Position numbers and translations under genes: made by a program. A stretch of 64,000 nt of DNA. It comes from Wurfbainia villosa. Taxonomy: Eukaryota; Streptophyta; Magnoliopsida; Zingiberales; Zingiberaceae. This document shows positions 32,811-42,414 of this stretch, piece after piece. The stretch lies in contig CM045991.1 in the NCBI GenBank assembly GCA_025175895.1, forward strand, positions 83,439,174 through 83,503,173. The letters are read 5' to 3'. The first letter of the stretch is position 1, and the number at the start of each line of letters is the position of its first letter. The notes under the pieces are model-generated. The model was not told where the DNA came from, did not search any database, and was given only the letters and a program-made list of their open reading frames with translations.

Positions 32811-35800
32811 GTAGAAGAACCAAGCTTGTGGATTGTTGATAGTGGGTGCTCAAAACACATGACCGGTGATGAGAGAAAATTCTCCACTATCAACCACACT
32901 AGCAAGGGAAAGATATCATTTGGTAATAGTGGCAAACTTAAGATTCTAGGAAAGGGCACAATTGAGGTATCCTCCAACCTTGTCATTCATAAAGTGTTAT
33001 TAGTTAAGGATATGAAATTTAATTTACTTAGTGTAAGCCAACTATGCGATGCAAATTTTGATGTTAAATTTGACTCTTCAAAATGCTTTATAAAACACAA
33101 AACTTTAAATGATTGCATGCTAGTAGGTTTTAGGAAATCAAACATATACTATGTTGATATATCCTATGCTACTAATGCCTCTACTAAGTGTTTTATTGCA
33201 AAAGAAGAGGAGAGTTGCCTTTGGCATAGGAGGCTAGGACACATAAAAATGAAGAACATAGCCAAAATAGCAAAAATGAAGTTAGTCAAAGGGTTGCCTA
33301 AAGTCAAATTTCTCAAGGACAAAATGTGTGATGCATGCCAAGAAGAGAAACAATCAAAAACATCACACAAAGGTAAAACTTTACTTAGTACCGCTTTACC
33401 TTTAGAACTATTGCATATAGACTTATTTGATTGTCATAGTACCCCTTCCATGATTGGTAGTAAATATTGCTTAGTAATAGTAGATGACTTCTCTAGATTT
33501 GCTTGGGTATTTTTCATGAAAAATAAGGATGAACCCCTAGGAATAATTATAGGATTTAGCAAGAGAGTAGAGAATGAAAGAAAACTCAAAATCAACCGGA
33601 TCCATAGTGATCACGGTGGAGAATTTGAAAATTCTAATTTCTCAACCTTTTGCTTAGAACAAGGGTACAAGCACGAGTTTTCTTGTCCTAGAACACCCCA
33701 ACAAAATGAGGTTGTGGAAAGGAAAAATCGTGCCCTACAAGAAGCAGCTAGGACTATGCTAAATGCATATTCTTTACCTAGCTACTTGTGGGCGGAAGCG
33801 GTTAATACCACTTGCTATATCCAAAATAGGGTGTTAATTCATTGGTTTTTAGGAAAAACCCCATTTGAATTGTGGAATTGTACAATTCTAACAATTCATT
33901 ATTTTAAGGTTTTTGGATGCAAAGTTTATATTTTAAATACCAAAGATAACCTAAGTAAATTTGAGTCCAAAGCGGATGAGGGAATCCTAGTTAGATACTC
34001 ATCCACTAGTGTAGGATATAGAGTTTATAATAAAATGACTCAAAAGATTGAGGAATCTTCAAATGTCCAATTTGATGAAACTTCCAATACATACCCTAGG
34101 AAATCCCCTATTGATGATGATATTAATAATGAAAATCAAGAAATTACCCAACAATTTCAAGATTTAACCTTAGGGGGTAATGATCAAGGGAGAGGTTTGA
34201 ATCAAGGGGGAATAAGAGGTGATTCCGATGATGAGCAAAGGATTGAGATTAATTATGATCAAACTAAAATTAATACACCTCCTAGAACCATAAGAGTTCA
34301 TCAAAATCACCCCTTAGATCAAATTGTGGGTGAATTGTCTCAAGGTGTTAGGACTAGGTCATTTCATAGGAATCCCACTAGTCATATAGCTCTAATTTCT
34401 CAAATTGAGCCCAAAACAATCAAAGATGCATTACTTGATCCGGATTGGATCTTAGTAATGCAAGATGAATTGGCTCAATTTGAAAGGAGTCAAGTATGGG
34501 AGTTAGTTCCTAGACCAAATGAAAACACCATTATTACTACAAGATGGGTCTTTAGGAACAAACTAGATGACCAAGGGAATATTACTAGGAATAAAGCAAG
34601 ATTAGTTGCAAGGGGCTTTAATCAAGTTGAAGGACTTGACTATGATGAAACATATGCCCCAGTTGCTAGATTAGAATCTATTAGGATACTATTAGGGTAT
34701 GCCTCCTATATGGGTTTCAAACTCCATCGAATGGATGTTAAATCAGCATTCCTAAATGGGTTTATTAAGGAAGAGGTATATGTAGAACAACCTCCCGGGT
34801 TTGAGAATATGGACTATCCAAACCATGTATACAAGCTTAGGAAAGCTTTGTATGGTTTGAAACAAGCTCCCCGGGCTTGGTATGAAAGATTATCATCTTT
34901 CTTAATTTCTAAGGACTTTAAAAGGGGTAGTGTAGATCAAACTCTATTTATAAAGTCAACATCAAAGGACATCTTTGTAGCCCAAGTATATGTTGATGAC
35001 ATTACCTTTGGGTCAACAAATGATGAACTTCTTCAAGACTTTATTAAGAATATGGAAAAAGAGTTTGAAATGAGTCTAGTTGGGGAATTAAATTTCTTCC
35101 TAGGATTACAAGTCAAACAAACAAGTGAAGGAATTTATATTTACCAAACCAAATATGCTAAGGAAATGATTAAGAAATTTGGTTTGAAAAATGCTAAGGT
35201 AGTTTCAACTCCAATGGCAACCAATACAAAAATAAATAGTGATAATGAAGGAAAACAAATTGATCTTACACTCTATAGGTATCAATCATGTGCAAAAGAA
35301 TCTCATTTAGTTGCCGTTAAGAGAATCTTAAGATATATTAAAGGCACACTAAATGTAGGACTATGGTACCCTAGGACTAGGTCTTTTGATTTGGTTGGGT
35401 ACACCTATTCTGATTATGCCGATTGCAAATTGGATCGGAAGAGTACTAGTGGTGGATGCCAATTCCTTGGGTCCTCCCTAGTTAGTTGGAGTAGTAGGAA
35501 GCAACCTTATGTTGCCCTATCCACCACCGAGGCCGAGTATGTGGCTATGGGGGGTTGTGTAGCTCAACTACTATGGATGAAACATACCTTAGAGGATTAT
35601 GAGCTATCTTACTCCAACATGAAAGTATTTTATGATAATGTGAGCACCATAAATTCGACCAAAAATCTGGTGCATCACTCTAGGACCAAGCACATTAAAG
35701 TGAAACATCACTTCATTAGAGATCATGTGGTTAAGGGGGACATTGAGCTTAATTACATTAAATCCAAGTCCAACCTAGCCGACATATTTACCAAGGCTCT

Positions 35801-35858
35801 CCTCGAAGTAGAATTTTCATCACTTAGGAGAGAACTTGGGATGTGCTTAGTTGAATAA
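32811..35858 (+). CDS. Element A pol: protease, integrase, reverse transcriptase, RNase H
   Basis: Open for 1010 codons from the Met at 32826; the frame itself begins after TAG 32808-32810, so expression would need readthrough or cleavage. Order: protease (VDSGCSKHM, residues 4-12), pre-integrase zinc region (LWHRRLGHI to CDACQ, about 133-172), integrase DDE core (HIDLFD near 200, IHSDHGGE near 260, VVERKN near 298), RT (MDVKSAFLNG, YGLKQAPRAWYERL, YVDDI at 722-726) and RNase H (STTEAEYVA near 899). Oddities: Glu replaces the usual Gly in PQQNEVVERKN, and about 26 residues normally between LYR and YQSC are missing at residue ~817. It is probably inactive despite the long frame. Confidence 0.9.
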   Translation, partial: VEEPSLWIVDSGCSKHMTGDERKFSTINHTSKGKISFGNSGKLKILGKGTIEVSSNLVIHKVLLVKDMKFNLLSVSQLCDANFDVKFDSSKCFIKHKTLNDCMLVGFRKSNIYYVDISYATNASTKCFIAKEEESCLWHRRLGHIKMKNIAKIAKMKLVKGLPKVKFLKDKMCDACQEEKQSKTSHKGKTLLSTALPLELLHIDLFDCHSTPSMIGSKYCLVIVDDFSRFAWVFFMKNKDEPLGIIIGFSKRVENERKLKINRIHSDHGGEFENSNFSTFCLEQGYKHEFSCPRTPQQNEVVERKNRALQEAARTMLNAYSLPSYLWAEAVNTTCYIQNRVLIHWFLGKTPFELWNCTILTIHYFKVFGCKVYILNTKDNLSKFESKADEGILVRYSSTSVGYRVYNKMTQKIEESSNVQFDETSNTYPRKSPIDDDINNENQEITQQFQDLTLGGNDQGRGLNQGGIRGDSDDEQRIEINYDQTKINTPPRTIRVHQNHPLDQIVGELSQGVRTRSFHRNPTSHIALISQIEPKTIKDALLDPDWILVMQDELAQFERSQVWELVPRPNENTIITTRWVFRNKLDDQGNITRNKARLVARGFNQVEGLDYDETYAPVARLESIRILLGYASYMGFKLHRMDVKSAFLNGFIKEEVYVEQPPGFENMDYPNHVYKLRKALYGLKQAPRAWYERLSSFLISKDFKRGSVDQTLFIKSTSKDIFVAQVYVDDITFGSTNDELLQDFIKNMEKEFEMSLVGELNFFLGLQVKQTSEGIYIYQTKYAKEMIKKFGLKNAKVVSTPMATNTKINSDNEGKQIDLTLYRYQSCAKESHLVAVKRILRYIKGTLNVGLWYPRTRSFDLVGYTYSDYADCKLDRKSTSGGCQFLGSSLVSWSSRKQPYVALSTTEAEYVAMGGCVAQLLWMKHTLEDYELSYSNMKVFYDNVSTINSTKNLVHHSRTKHIKVKHHFIRDHVVKGDIELNYIKSKSNLADIFTKALLEVEFSSLRRELGMCLVE

Positions 35859-36945
35859 AGGTGTAGGTTTGCATGATCCTATAGAAATCCTAGGATTTAT
35901 ACCTTTAAGCATCTCACAAAATACCTAAGAAATTATGATTTTTGTATTGATCCACTTAGAAAACATGTGAGATGTTAGGAAGATGCACTTGGTTCATCAT
36001 GCTTGTTATGATGCATTACTATGGACCAAAGTGTCATCTAGAGACATTAATCCTTCATTAGACCAATCATTGGGAAGGCTTATATACAATTGATGTCCAT
36101 ATAGCTCCAAGAACATGATTGGAAATGTCAAATAAAATATATTTTAAACTATGTTTATCATATTTTAAAAAATAGTTTTCAAGTGGAACACAAAAGTGAT
36201 ACAAAGTTTCCAAAAACATTAGAACTTTTGTTAGTTTCCAAGTTTGTATCAATCTTAAAATATGGAAAATATATATTTTTCAAATTATTTTTACTTGATA
36301 AAAAATGATTTCAGAAATGTGTATACAAAATTTCGTGATTTTTTAAGGTTTCTAGAATTTCTAACGTATTTCTGAAGTTGGGCTGAAAAGACTGAAATTC
36401 AGATTTCAGGCGTAGCGTGATCACGTCGAAACCGATCGATGATAATCGTATTTTCGATAAAAGCTCTATTTCTTGGATTTGAATGTATCTGTGTATGTCC
36501 TAATGCTATGGTATGATAATATTCATTATAATGAAGTTTTTAGGACTGATCTATGCAATGTTTTAGGGGGAGTTTCATAACATATATCTTTTCATCCCCA
36601 AACATACATTGTTGGTGCAAAGTTAGGATTTAACCTTCAATCTTTTGTTCGGCTTTGTTCCACAAGTTAGTCATTCATCATGAACCATATCTTGGATTAA
36701 GGGGGAGCTTAATTTCAATCTTATACCTTAATTCAAGATTACAACAAATTCAATTCTCTTATGAAATTTATGAATCCTTCTCTTTTTGATGTATGTCAAA
36801 GGGGGAGAAGGAATGTTTAAGTTATAATTCATATTGAAAATATGATGGGAATATGATTATGTGCATAAATGTCTAAAGATAGAATTCATATTGGAAATAT
36901 GATTATGTGCATATTTTAAAGACCTTAAATGATTGTCAAACATCA
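35859..36945 (+). other. Element A 3' non-coding tail
   Basis: 1.1 kb with no long frame and no env-like ORF. It contains the word CATCTCACAAAA (near 35910) and GACCAATCATTGGGAAGGCTTA (36061), which recur in the tails of K, E and partly F. A short GATCG-rich patch is at 36420-36460. Confidence 0.75.
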
Positions 36946-36958
36946 AAAAGGGGAAGAT
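36946..36958 (+). other. Element A polypurine tract
   Basis: AAAAAGGGGAAGAT directly before the LTR start TGTTGG. Confidence 0.85.
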
Positions 36959-37375
36959 TGTTGGTGCGACAATGCCCCAAGCATTTATATGTGTTGATGT
37001 TTGGATAATCATCTAAGTTAGGCAATGCTTTGTGATCTAATTGTGAACGTGTTTAAGAGATAGGAAAATCCAAGTATAAAGACTTGGTAAAGACAAAGTC
37101 CAAGTGTGATCTTGGCAAAGGAAGTCCAAAGGCAAGTCTTGGCAGCGTAAGTCCAAGCATGTAGTCTTGGCGGCGTAAAGTCCAAGCACGCTTTGACAAA
37201 GGGAAACCCAAGACATGACAAAACCGAAGGAATCTCTTGGAAGCAAAGCACAAAGGATGAACAAGTCGCGGACTTTGAGGGATCCTGGAGGCGCAAGGCT
37301 TAAGGAAGAGCTAGAAGGTTGAGTCTAGGTCTAGGGGGTAAAATCAAGTATGAATTATTCATACTTGATGAGTAT

Positions 37376-37735
37376 CAGTCGACTGATACGATGTATCAGT
37401 CGACTGGTCAGGTGCTCGACTGAGTCAGGATGAAACCCTGATGATCAGTCGACTGCTTAGTCATGGCAGTCGACTGATGTTGTTATCAGTTGACTGTCAA
37501 ACAGTGGCAGTCGACTGATCAAGTTAAACATGGGCATAGAATGGAGTCTCGCTCGACTGTGGCCCGTGATCACTCGACTAATCACTCCATCAGTCGACTG
37601 ATGGATAGATCAGTCGACTGATGAAAGTGTCGTTGGAGGTAACGACTCTAAATCCTACAAATCCAGCTATTCAGAAGTCGTTAACCACGCCAGCAGTCGA
37701 CTGATGCTGTACATCAGTCGACTGATAGTGCTCCA
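37376..37735 (+). promoter_or_regulatory. CAGTCGACTG palindrome array in the A LTR U3
   Basis: Nine exact copies of the 10-bp palindrome, many extended to ATCAGTCGACTGAT, plus one- or two-base variants. Spacing is irregular (about 20-100 bp). The array ends about 20 bp before the TATA box, the place expected for enhancer repeats. The function is inferred. Confidence 0.65.
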
Positions 37736-37757
37736 ACGAGAAAATCAGCCCTCTCTC

Positions 37758-37766
37758 TATAAAAAG
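37758..37766 (+). promoter_or_regulatory. LTR TATA box, element A 3' LTR
   Basis: TATAAAAAG within CTCTCTATAAAAAGAGGG, which could also form a small hairpin. The 5' LTR copy is at 30773. Confidence 0.65.
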
Positions 37767-38125
37767 AGGGCTTGTGGTGGTTTTGAAGACTAATGCTTAT
37801 TTTCTTATCATACTCTCAAGCCTCCACGATTTTTCCAAGCTTTCTAGTGCTTTTAAATCCCCTCCTTCTCTCTAAGCTCCATCTTCATCCTTTGTAAGAA
37901 GAGAAGGGTTGTTATAAAGGAATTCTTTATAGTGATATTGATTAGGGTTGATCCACCTCAAGGATCACCGTGGAGTAGGAGCATTATCTCCGAACCACGT
38001 AAAGGAATTGTGTTAGCATTGTTTTCATTGTTTTTATTATTATTTTTGTTGTGCTTCCGCTAATCATCTTTGTAGAAACGAAAACAAGCTATTCACCCCC
38101 CTCTAGCTTTCAACAATCTCCTACA

Positions 38126-38755
38126 GTCTGGTTTCCTGAACCCCTGCAAAGTATTGCAGACATGATTAGTGGCTCCCTTATCTACACACCAGGTGTCGGT
38201 AGATAACACCGCTAAACATGTTTTAACGACTAGACCAAAGGATATACCTTTGTTCTGATTCCGATTGGGACAATCCTTCTTCCAATGTCCAGTTTGCTTG
38301 CAAGTGAAGCACTTGCCTTTCGGCTTCTTCACTCGTCCCTGAGATCCTCCCACCACCTTTTCTCCATCTTGTTTCTTCTTCTTCTTGCCTTTCGGCTTAG
38401 AAGTAGAAACCTTCTGAGCAACCATGGCTTGAGCCTAAACAAGCCCTTCTACCGCCTGGAGTTCTGTTAGAAGCTCCACCAACAAATACAACCTCTTATT
38501 CATGTTGTAATTTAGGCGAAACTACTCAAAACTCCTAGGTAGAGACTGGAGAATGATATCGACCTGGGTTTCCCCATCGATCTCAGCTCCAAGGACTTCC
38601 AGCTCATTTGTCGGCTTAGGAGGATACTCTTCGAAGAGTACATACTTGTACTCCTCAGCAGTTAAGACAATATCTAGATTCCTTTTCCAATCAACATAAT
38701 TGGGTACAGTATGTTTATTTTCCTTTAGTATCACAGCAAGTGGGTTGAAAGTCAT
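38126..38755 (-). pseudogene. Element B gag and protease start
   Basis: The frame from 38755 starts MTFNPLAVILKENK and has a short capsid remnant (YVDWKRNLDIVLTAEEYKYVLFEE) joined directly to text that normally lies 60-90 residues later (GETQVDIILQSLP), so the middle of capsid is deleted. Next comes a lysine-rich linker with the zinc knuckle CFTCKQTGHWKKDCP (frame 38425-38093) and the protease WCVDKGATNHVC, where the catalytic DSG reads DKG. Element A cuts it at 38125/38126; protease continues at 19587. Confidence 0.85.
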
Positions 38756-39788
38756 TTTTGAAAAACCTAAGAATCACATAGATCAAAACTTTAGATTTCA
38801 AAAATTTATTGATTCCTTAAACAATAAATTTTTAAAATCAACCAACACCTCAAAACACCGAGAATATCGTATGCCACGATCGTGTGGACGTATACGAATT
38901 CTACATTTGTAAGAGAAGGTTTTACCCATTAATTTTACTATCTTGTCAACCTAACTTTTTGACAAATAAAATTAATAGTTGGTTCCTCTTCGGCCCTACA
39001 AATAAGCGGTGACTCAATGGGAGGATACTTCTATTTGTATCTAAGTGTTCACCATTACTTGGTAGCAAGGTAATTATCTCGGGTTATGTGCCTTCCGATG
39101 GGAAAGTACACATGCTCCTTAATAATTTTCTATAATCATATTCGACCATGTGATCCGCAAACAAACTCATCTGATGGGGAGGAAGACACTCAGAGCCGAC
39201 GCACAAGTTTGTTTGCATCACATGTCAAATCGTAATGGAGGCCGTGGGAATTTATAAAAATATTCCTCTCCCACTTAGTAACTTAAAATTGAGGAATTTT
39301 CATAGCCTACGACATGCATATCAAACAATAAGAAATAAATATGAAAAAAATATTTTCCAACTATTATGGCTTTTGTTCTCCAATATGCCTTCCGTCGTAT
39401 CATCATCTCGTCCTCTCCTCCCTACGCCATGTATAAGCCATCCGAAGATCCGAGCCGAGAATAACTATTTTAATTTACATCCATCGATCTTATACTCCAT
39501 GAAGGAGTGTACATGTAATCTAGATCGAAAGTAAACTAAAATAAAAGAGTGGCTAAACAATATCGTACTTAATTACAAAAATTAAATACTAGCCTCGTCA
39601 ACCCCGAGGATTCAAATAATATACAATTACACACATACAATCACATACACACATATGGCCATAATAGTTGGATACTATGTTTGCAACCAAAAAGTTAACC
39701 TATGCACATCCTACTATTATCCGACACATATAATATATGAAAAGTGCATAAAAGTAACCGAATCCTAAACACACAAAATCGAAAACCG
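38756..39788 (-). other. Element B untranslated leader
   Basis: About 1 kb between PBS and gag, parallel to C's leader at 12512-13546. No coding frame. Diverged copies of the GATGGGGAGG words lie near 39020, 39098 and 39174. Confidence 0.7.
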
Positions 39789-39803
39789 TGGCTCTGATAC
39801 CAC
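39789..39803 (-). other. Element B primer-binding site (tRNA-iMet)
   Basis: The minus strand reads TGGTATCAGAGCC next to the LTR end CCCTTCA. Confidence 0.93.
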
Positions 39804-39804
39804 T

Positions 39805-41752
39805 TGAAGGGTGGATCCGAAGCTTCACTTCCCACTTCAACTCGGTTGCTTGTTCATGGCGATCCTGTCTTCGTCCCTGGATTAAAAAAATTAATCCATG
39901 ACAATTAGGGATTAGCCAAGCTACTATTTCATCGTCGTGCTATCCGATTAGAATGGTCACTTGTATAAACTTGTTATTCAAGCAACCTACCTCTATTCAT
40001 CGAATAGCCACGGAATAGACGATGTACGGATCACCGGTTTTTGTGTTCGTATTCGGGGTTCAAGTAAAATAGTCACATAACAAAACATACAACATGCATA
40101 AAATAAGAAAAGATCATAAACAAGCCTTATACCTCTCGATCTTCTATTGTATGTCCTTCCTCCTTTTGGACGTCGTGTGGGCGACGATCTTCCAAAAGTT
40201 GAAGCCTTCTAGATCACCAATCTTTCTTTCCTTGTTCACTCCGAACAAAAGAAGATCATAAAACAAAACGCTTCTCCTTTCTAGAATCGGCCACCAAGCC
40301 ACCTTGCTTGGTGGTTGCCGCCGGCCAAGGAGATGAAGATAGAAGTGTAGGCGCCGACCAAAAGCTACAAGGGAAGAATCCCTAGCTCTTACCGCCGGCC
40401 AAGGAAGAGGGGAAGAGGGTGGCGCCGCTGCCCAAGAGAGAAGATGGTGGTGTTGTTGCCACCGGCCAAGAGGAGAAGCCAACCCTAGGTTGCCACCCAA
40501 GATGAGAAGCAAACCCTAGCCACCTCCTAGTTGCCGCCCAACAAACCCTAGCCTCTCTTAGTTGTCGCCCAAGCCAAGGGAAGCAAAACCCTAATCTCCC
40601 TTCAATCTCCTTGCTGCCCACCCCTTAAGCCTCCTTTTATAGAGCTAAGCTTAAGCCTCCTTTTAATATCCACCGTTAGTTCTAGGGATTTAATCTCAAC
40701 CGTCAAATCTAGAGATTTAATCTCAACCATCGGATCTAGAGATTTAATCTCCACCGTCGGATCTAAAGATTTAATCTCCACTGTCGGATCTAGATATTTA
40801 ATCTCCACCATCAGATCTAGAGTTTCATTTTCCATCATTGGATCTAGGCTCCATGAGGGTTTTAATAGGCTACAATAGGGACCATGAGGAGGAGTTGGAT
40901 CTTTGCCACCCAATGGATCAAGCCCACATAAAGTCCGATCCATTAATGATAATCCATTCCACTAGAGGATTATCATTGATCTACCTCACCAACCCCCATA
41001 AGTTAATATGAGCTCCATATATTATTTGTACATATATCTCCCCATGTTTAAGATCTCGAATGTCCGTCAATTAATTAATTTACTGATAATTAATTAATCA
41101 ACATCTAACTCCATGAGTAGTACCACTCAACCTTTTCATCATGCCGGACCAAGTCCACCTGCAGGGTTTACATGATGAACCTTATGAGCTCCTCAAGGGG
41201 ACATCATCATCCTATTTTATAGGACACGGTTTCCTCCTATAATCAACGGCACACCATATAAATAATATCATTTCCCAACTTATCGAGCCTATCGATTTAC
41301 TCTATAAATCTCACCCATTGGTAAATCAAAGAAATAAATACTAAGTATATGTACCCGTTATTATATCGGGATTAAGAGCATGTACAACATAATATCCGAG
41401 GTCCGATTCAATTATGTAGTCAGCAATAAATCGAATCACCTCTAAGTCGGTCTTGCTCAATACACACAAAGTGTACTAGTGTGATTCTATGGTCAAGACA
41501 AACAAATACCAAATCACACTACAACCATTCTAATAGTTTGTCCATAACCATCTCGGTTGTGAGCCTTTACTTATACTTTACAAGGAACTGATAACATGAT
41601 CTTCCATGTGACACTACACATCATGTTATCTACAATGTAATGTATTAAACAATATGCATAACCATAAATATGCAAACAATGATAATGTGATTCTTATTTC
41701 AAAAATAAAGATGTTCATACAAAAGATAGACTTTTCAGTATACATCCCAACA
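39805..41752 (-). repeat. Element B 5' LTR
   Basis: 1948 bp, TGAAGGG to CCCAACA, related to C's LTRs and to H at the window end. TATA box (minus CTATAAAAGG) near 40635-40642. A 7-unit array lies at 40664-40850. The frame at 40602-40943 is a translation of the array (repeating VEIKSLDP-like text), not a gene. Confidence 0.92.
40664..40850 (-). repeat. 26-27 bp tandem array in the B LTR
   Basis: About seven units with core CCACCGTCGGATCTAGA, directly upstream of the TATA box on the minus strand. Orthologous to the arrays in both C LTRs, with fewer units. Confidence 0.85.
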
Positions 41753-42155
41753 GAAATAACTTAAATCCTCGATGTGCAGCATATGCTAATAACATTCGAA
41801 TGGACTCTAACCTAGCTACTGGAGTATAGGTCTCATCGTAATCTAAACCTTCGACTTGACTAAACCCTTTAGCGACTAGTCTAGCTTTATTTCTAACTAC
41901 CTCACCTTTACCATCAAGTTTATTTCTAAACACCCACCTTGTTCCAACGATTGTTTTATCTTTAGGTGGTGGTACTAATTCCCATACTTCGTTCCTAGTT
42001 AATTGAGCCAGCTCTTCTTGCATTGCAATAATCCAATCGGGATCAAGAAGAGCTTGGTCAATAGTTTTGGGTTCAATTTTGGAAATCAAAAAGATTTGAC
42101 TAAGGTTTCTGTATGAGGCTCTAGTTCGAACTCCTAGACTTGGATCACCTATCAC
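41753..42155 (-). pseudogene. Element D reverse transcriptase, N-terminal part
   Basis: RT start with ALLDPDWIIAMQEELAQL, WELVPPPKDKTIVGTRWVFRNK, ARLVAKGFSQVEGLDYDET and RLESIRMLLAYAAHRGFKLF. It is cut by the B LTR at 41752, before the catalytic box. The last residues of the open frame are B sequence. Confidence 0.87.
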
Positions 42156-42181
42156 TTGTTCGATAGGATGATTCGTTTGAG

Positions 42182-42414
42182 CCCTAGTTTAGTTTGGGTT
42201 TAGGTCATCTACCACTTGGTCAATAGGATGACTCGTTTGAGTCCTAGTTTGGTTAGAGTCATCTACCACTTGGTCAATAGAATGACTCGTTTGAGTCCTA
42301 GTTTGGTTTGGGTTTGGGTCATCTACCACTTGGTCAATAAGATGACTCGTTTGAGTCCTAGTTTGGTTAGAGTCATCTACCACTTGGTCAATAGAATGAC
42401 TTGGTTGACTTAGG
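42182..42414 (-). repeat. In-frame tandem repeat in D pol linker
   Basis: About four to five units of roughly 45-63 bp encode DQVVDDSNQTRTQTSHSI-like text on the minus strand, between the integrase C-terminus and RT. Units are nearly identical, so expansion is recent relative to the rest of D. A stop separates it from RT. Confidence 0.85.

Larger units (their letters stand above)
19588..38125 (+). mobile_element. Element A: Ty1/copia SIRE-like retrotransposon, 5' LTR split by J and L
   Basis: A plus-strand element with a 5' LTR in three pieces (19588-19779, 27984-28382, 30611-31139), tRNA-iMet PBS at 31142, gag, pol, a long 3' non-coding tail, PPT and 3' LTR (36959-38125). Removing J and L brings the 5' LTR to about the length of the 3' LTR. 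The gag zinc knuckle, integrase and RT wording (RRLGHI, YVDDI, STTEAEY) suit the SIRE lineage. Flanks are ATCTG and GTCTG, a TSD with one mismatch. Pol is open for 1010 codons, the best-kept frame in the window. Confidence 0.92.
36959..38125 (+). repeat. Element A 3' LTR
   Basis: 1167 bp, TGTTGGTGCGAC to CTCCTACA. Nine perfect CAGTCGACTG palindromes plus variants lie at 37376-37735, directly upstream of TATA box TATAAAAAG (37758-37766). The U5 box is at 38088-38107. Flank GTCTG follows. Confidence 0.95.
18755..41752 (-). mobile_element. Element B: Ty1/copia (Angela/Tork-like), split by A and by the Athila element, 3' part off-window
   Basis: Two host segments remain in view: 18755-19587 (integrase region) and 38126-41752 (protease, gag, leader, PBS, 5' LTR). 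Element A sits between them with near-matching TSD (ATCTG at 19583-19587, GTCTG at 38126-38130). The Athila element cuts B at 18754/18755, so B's RT, RNase H and 3' LTR lie left of the window. B is a close relative of C but its coding text is better kept. B itself interrupts the RT of element D at 41752/41753. Confidence 0.88.

Noticed and set aside
35859..36945. Possible env-like ORF downstream of A pol
   Set aside because: Stops occur in all frames and no transmembrane-like stretch is found.
37376..37735. Regular palindromic repeats considered as a CRISPR array
   Set aside because: Repeats are 10-14 bp with uneven spacing inside an LTR, in plant DNA; no cas-like gene is present.
40602..40943. 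Minus frame with repeating VEIKSLDP text
   Set aside because: It is the translation of the 26-27 bp tandem array in the B LTR.
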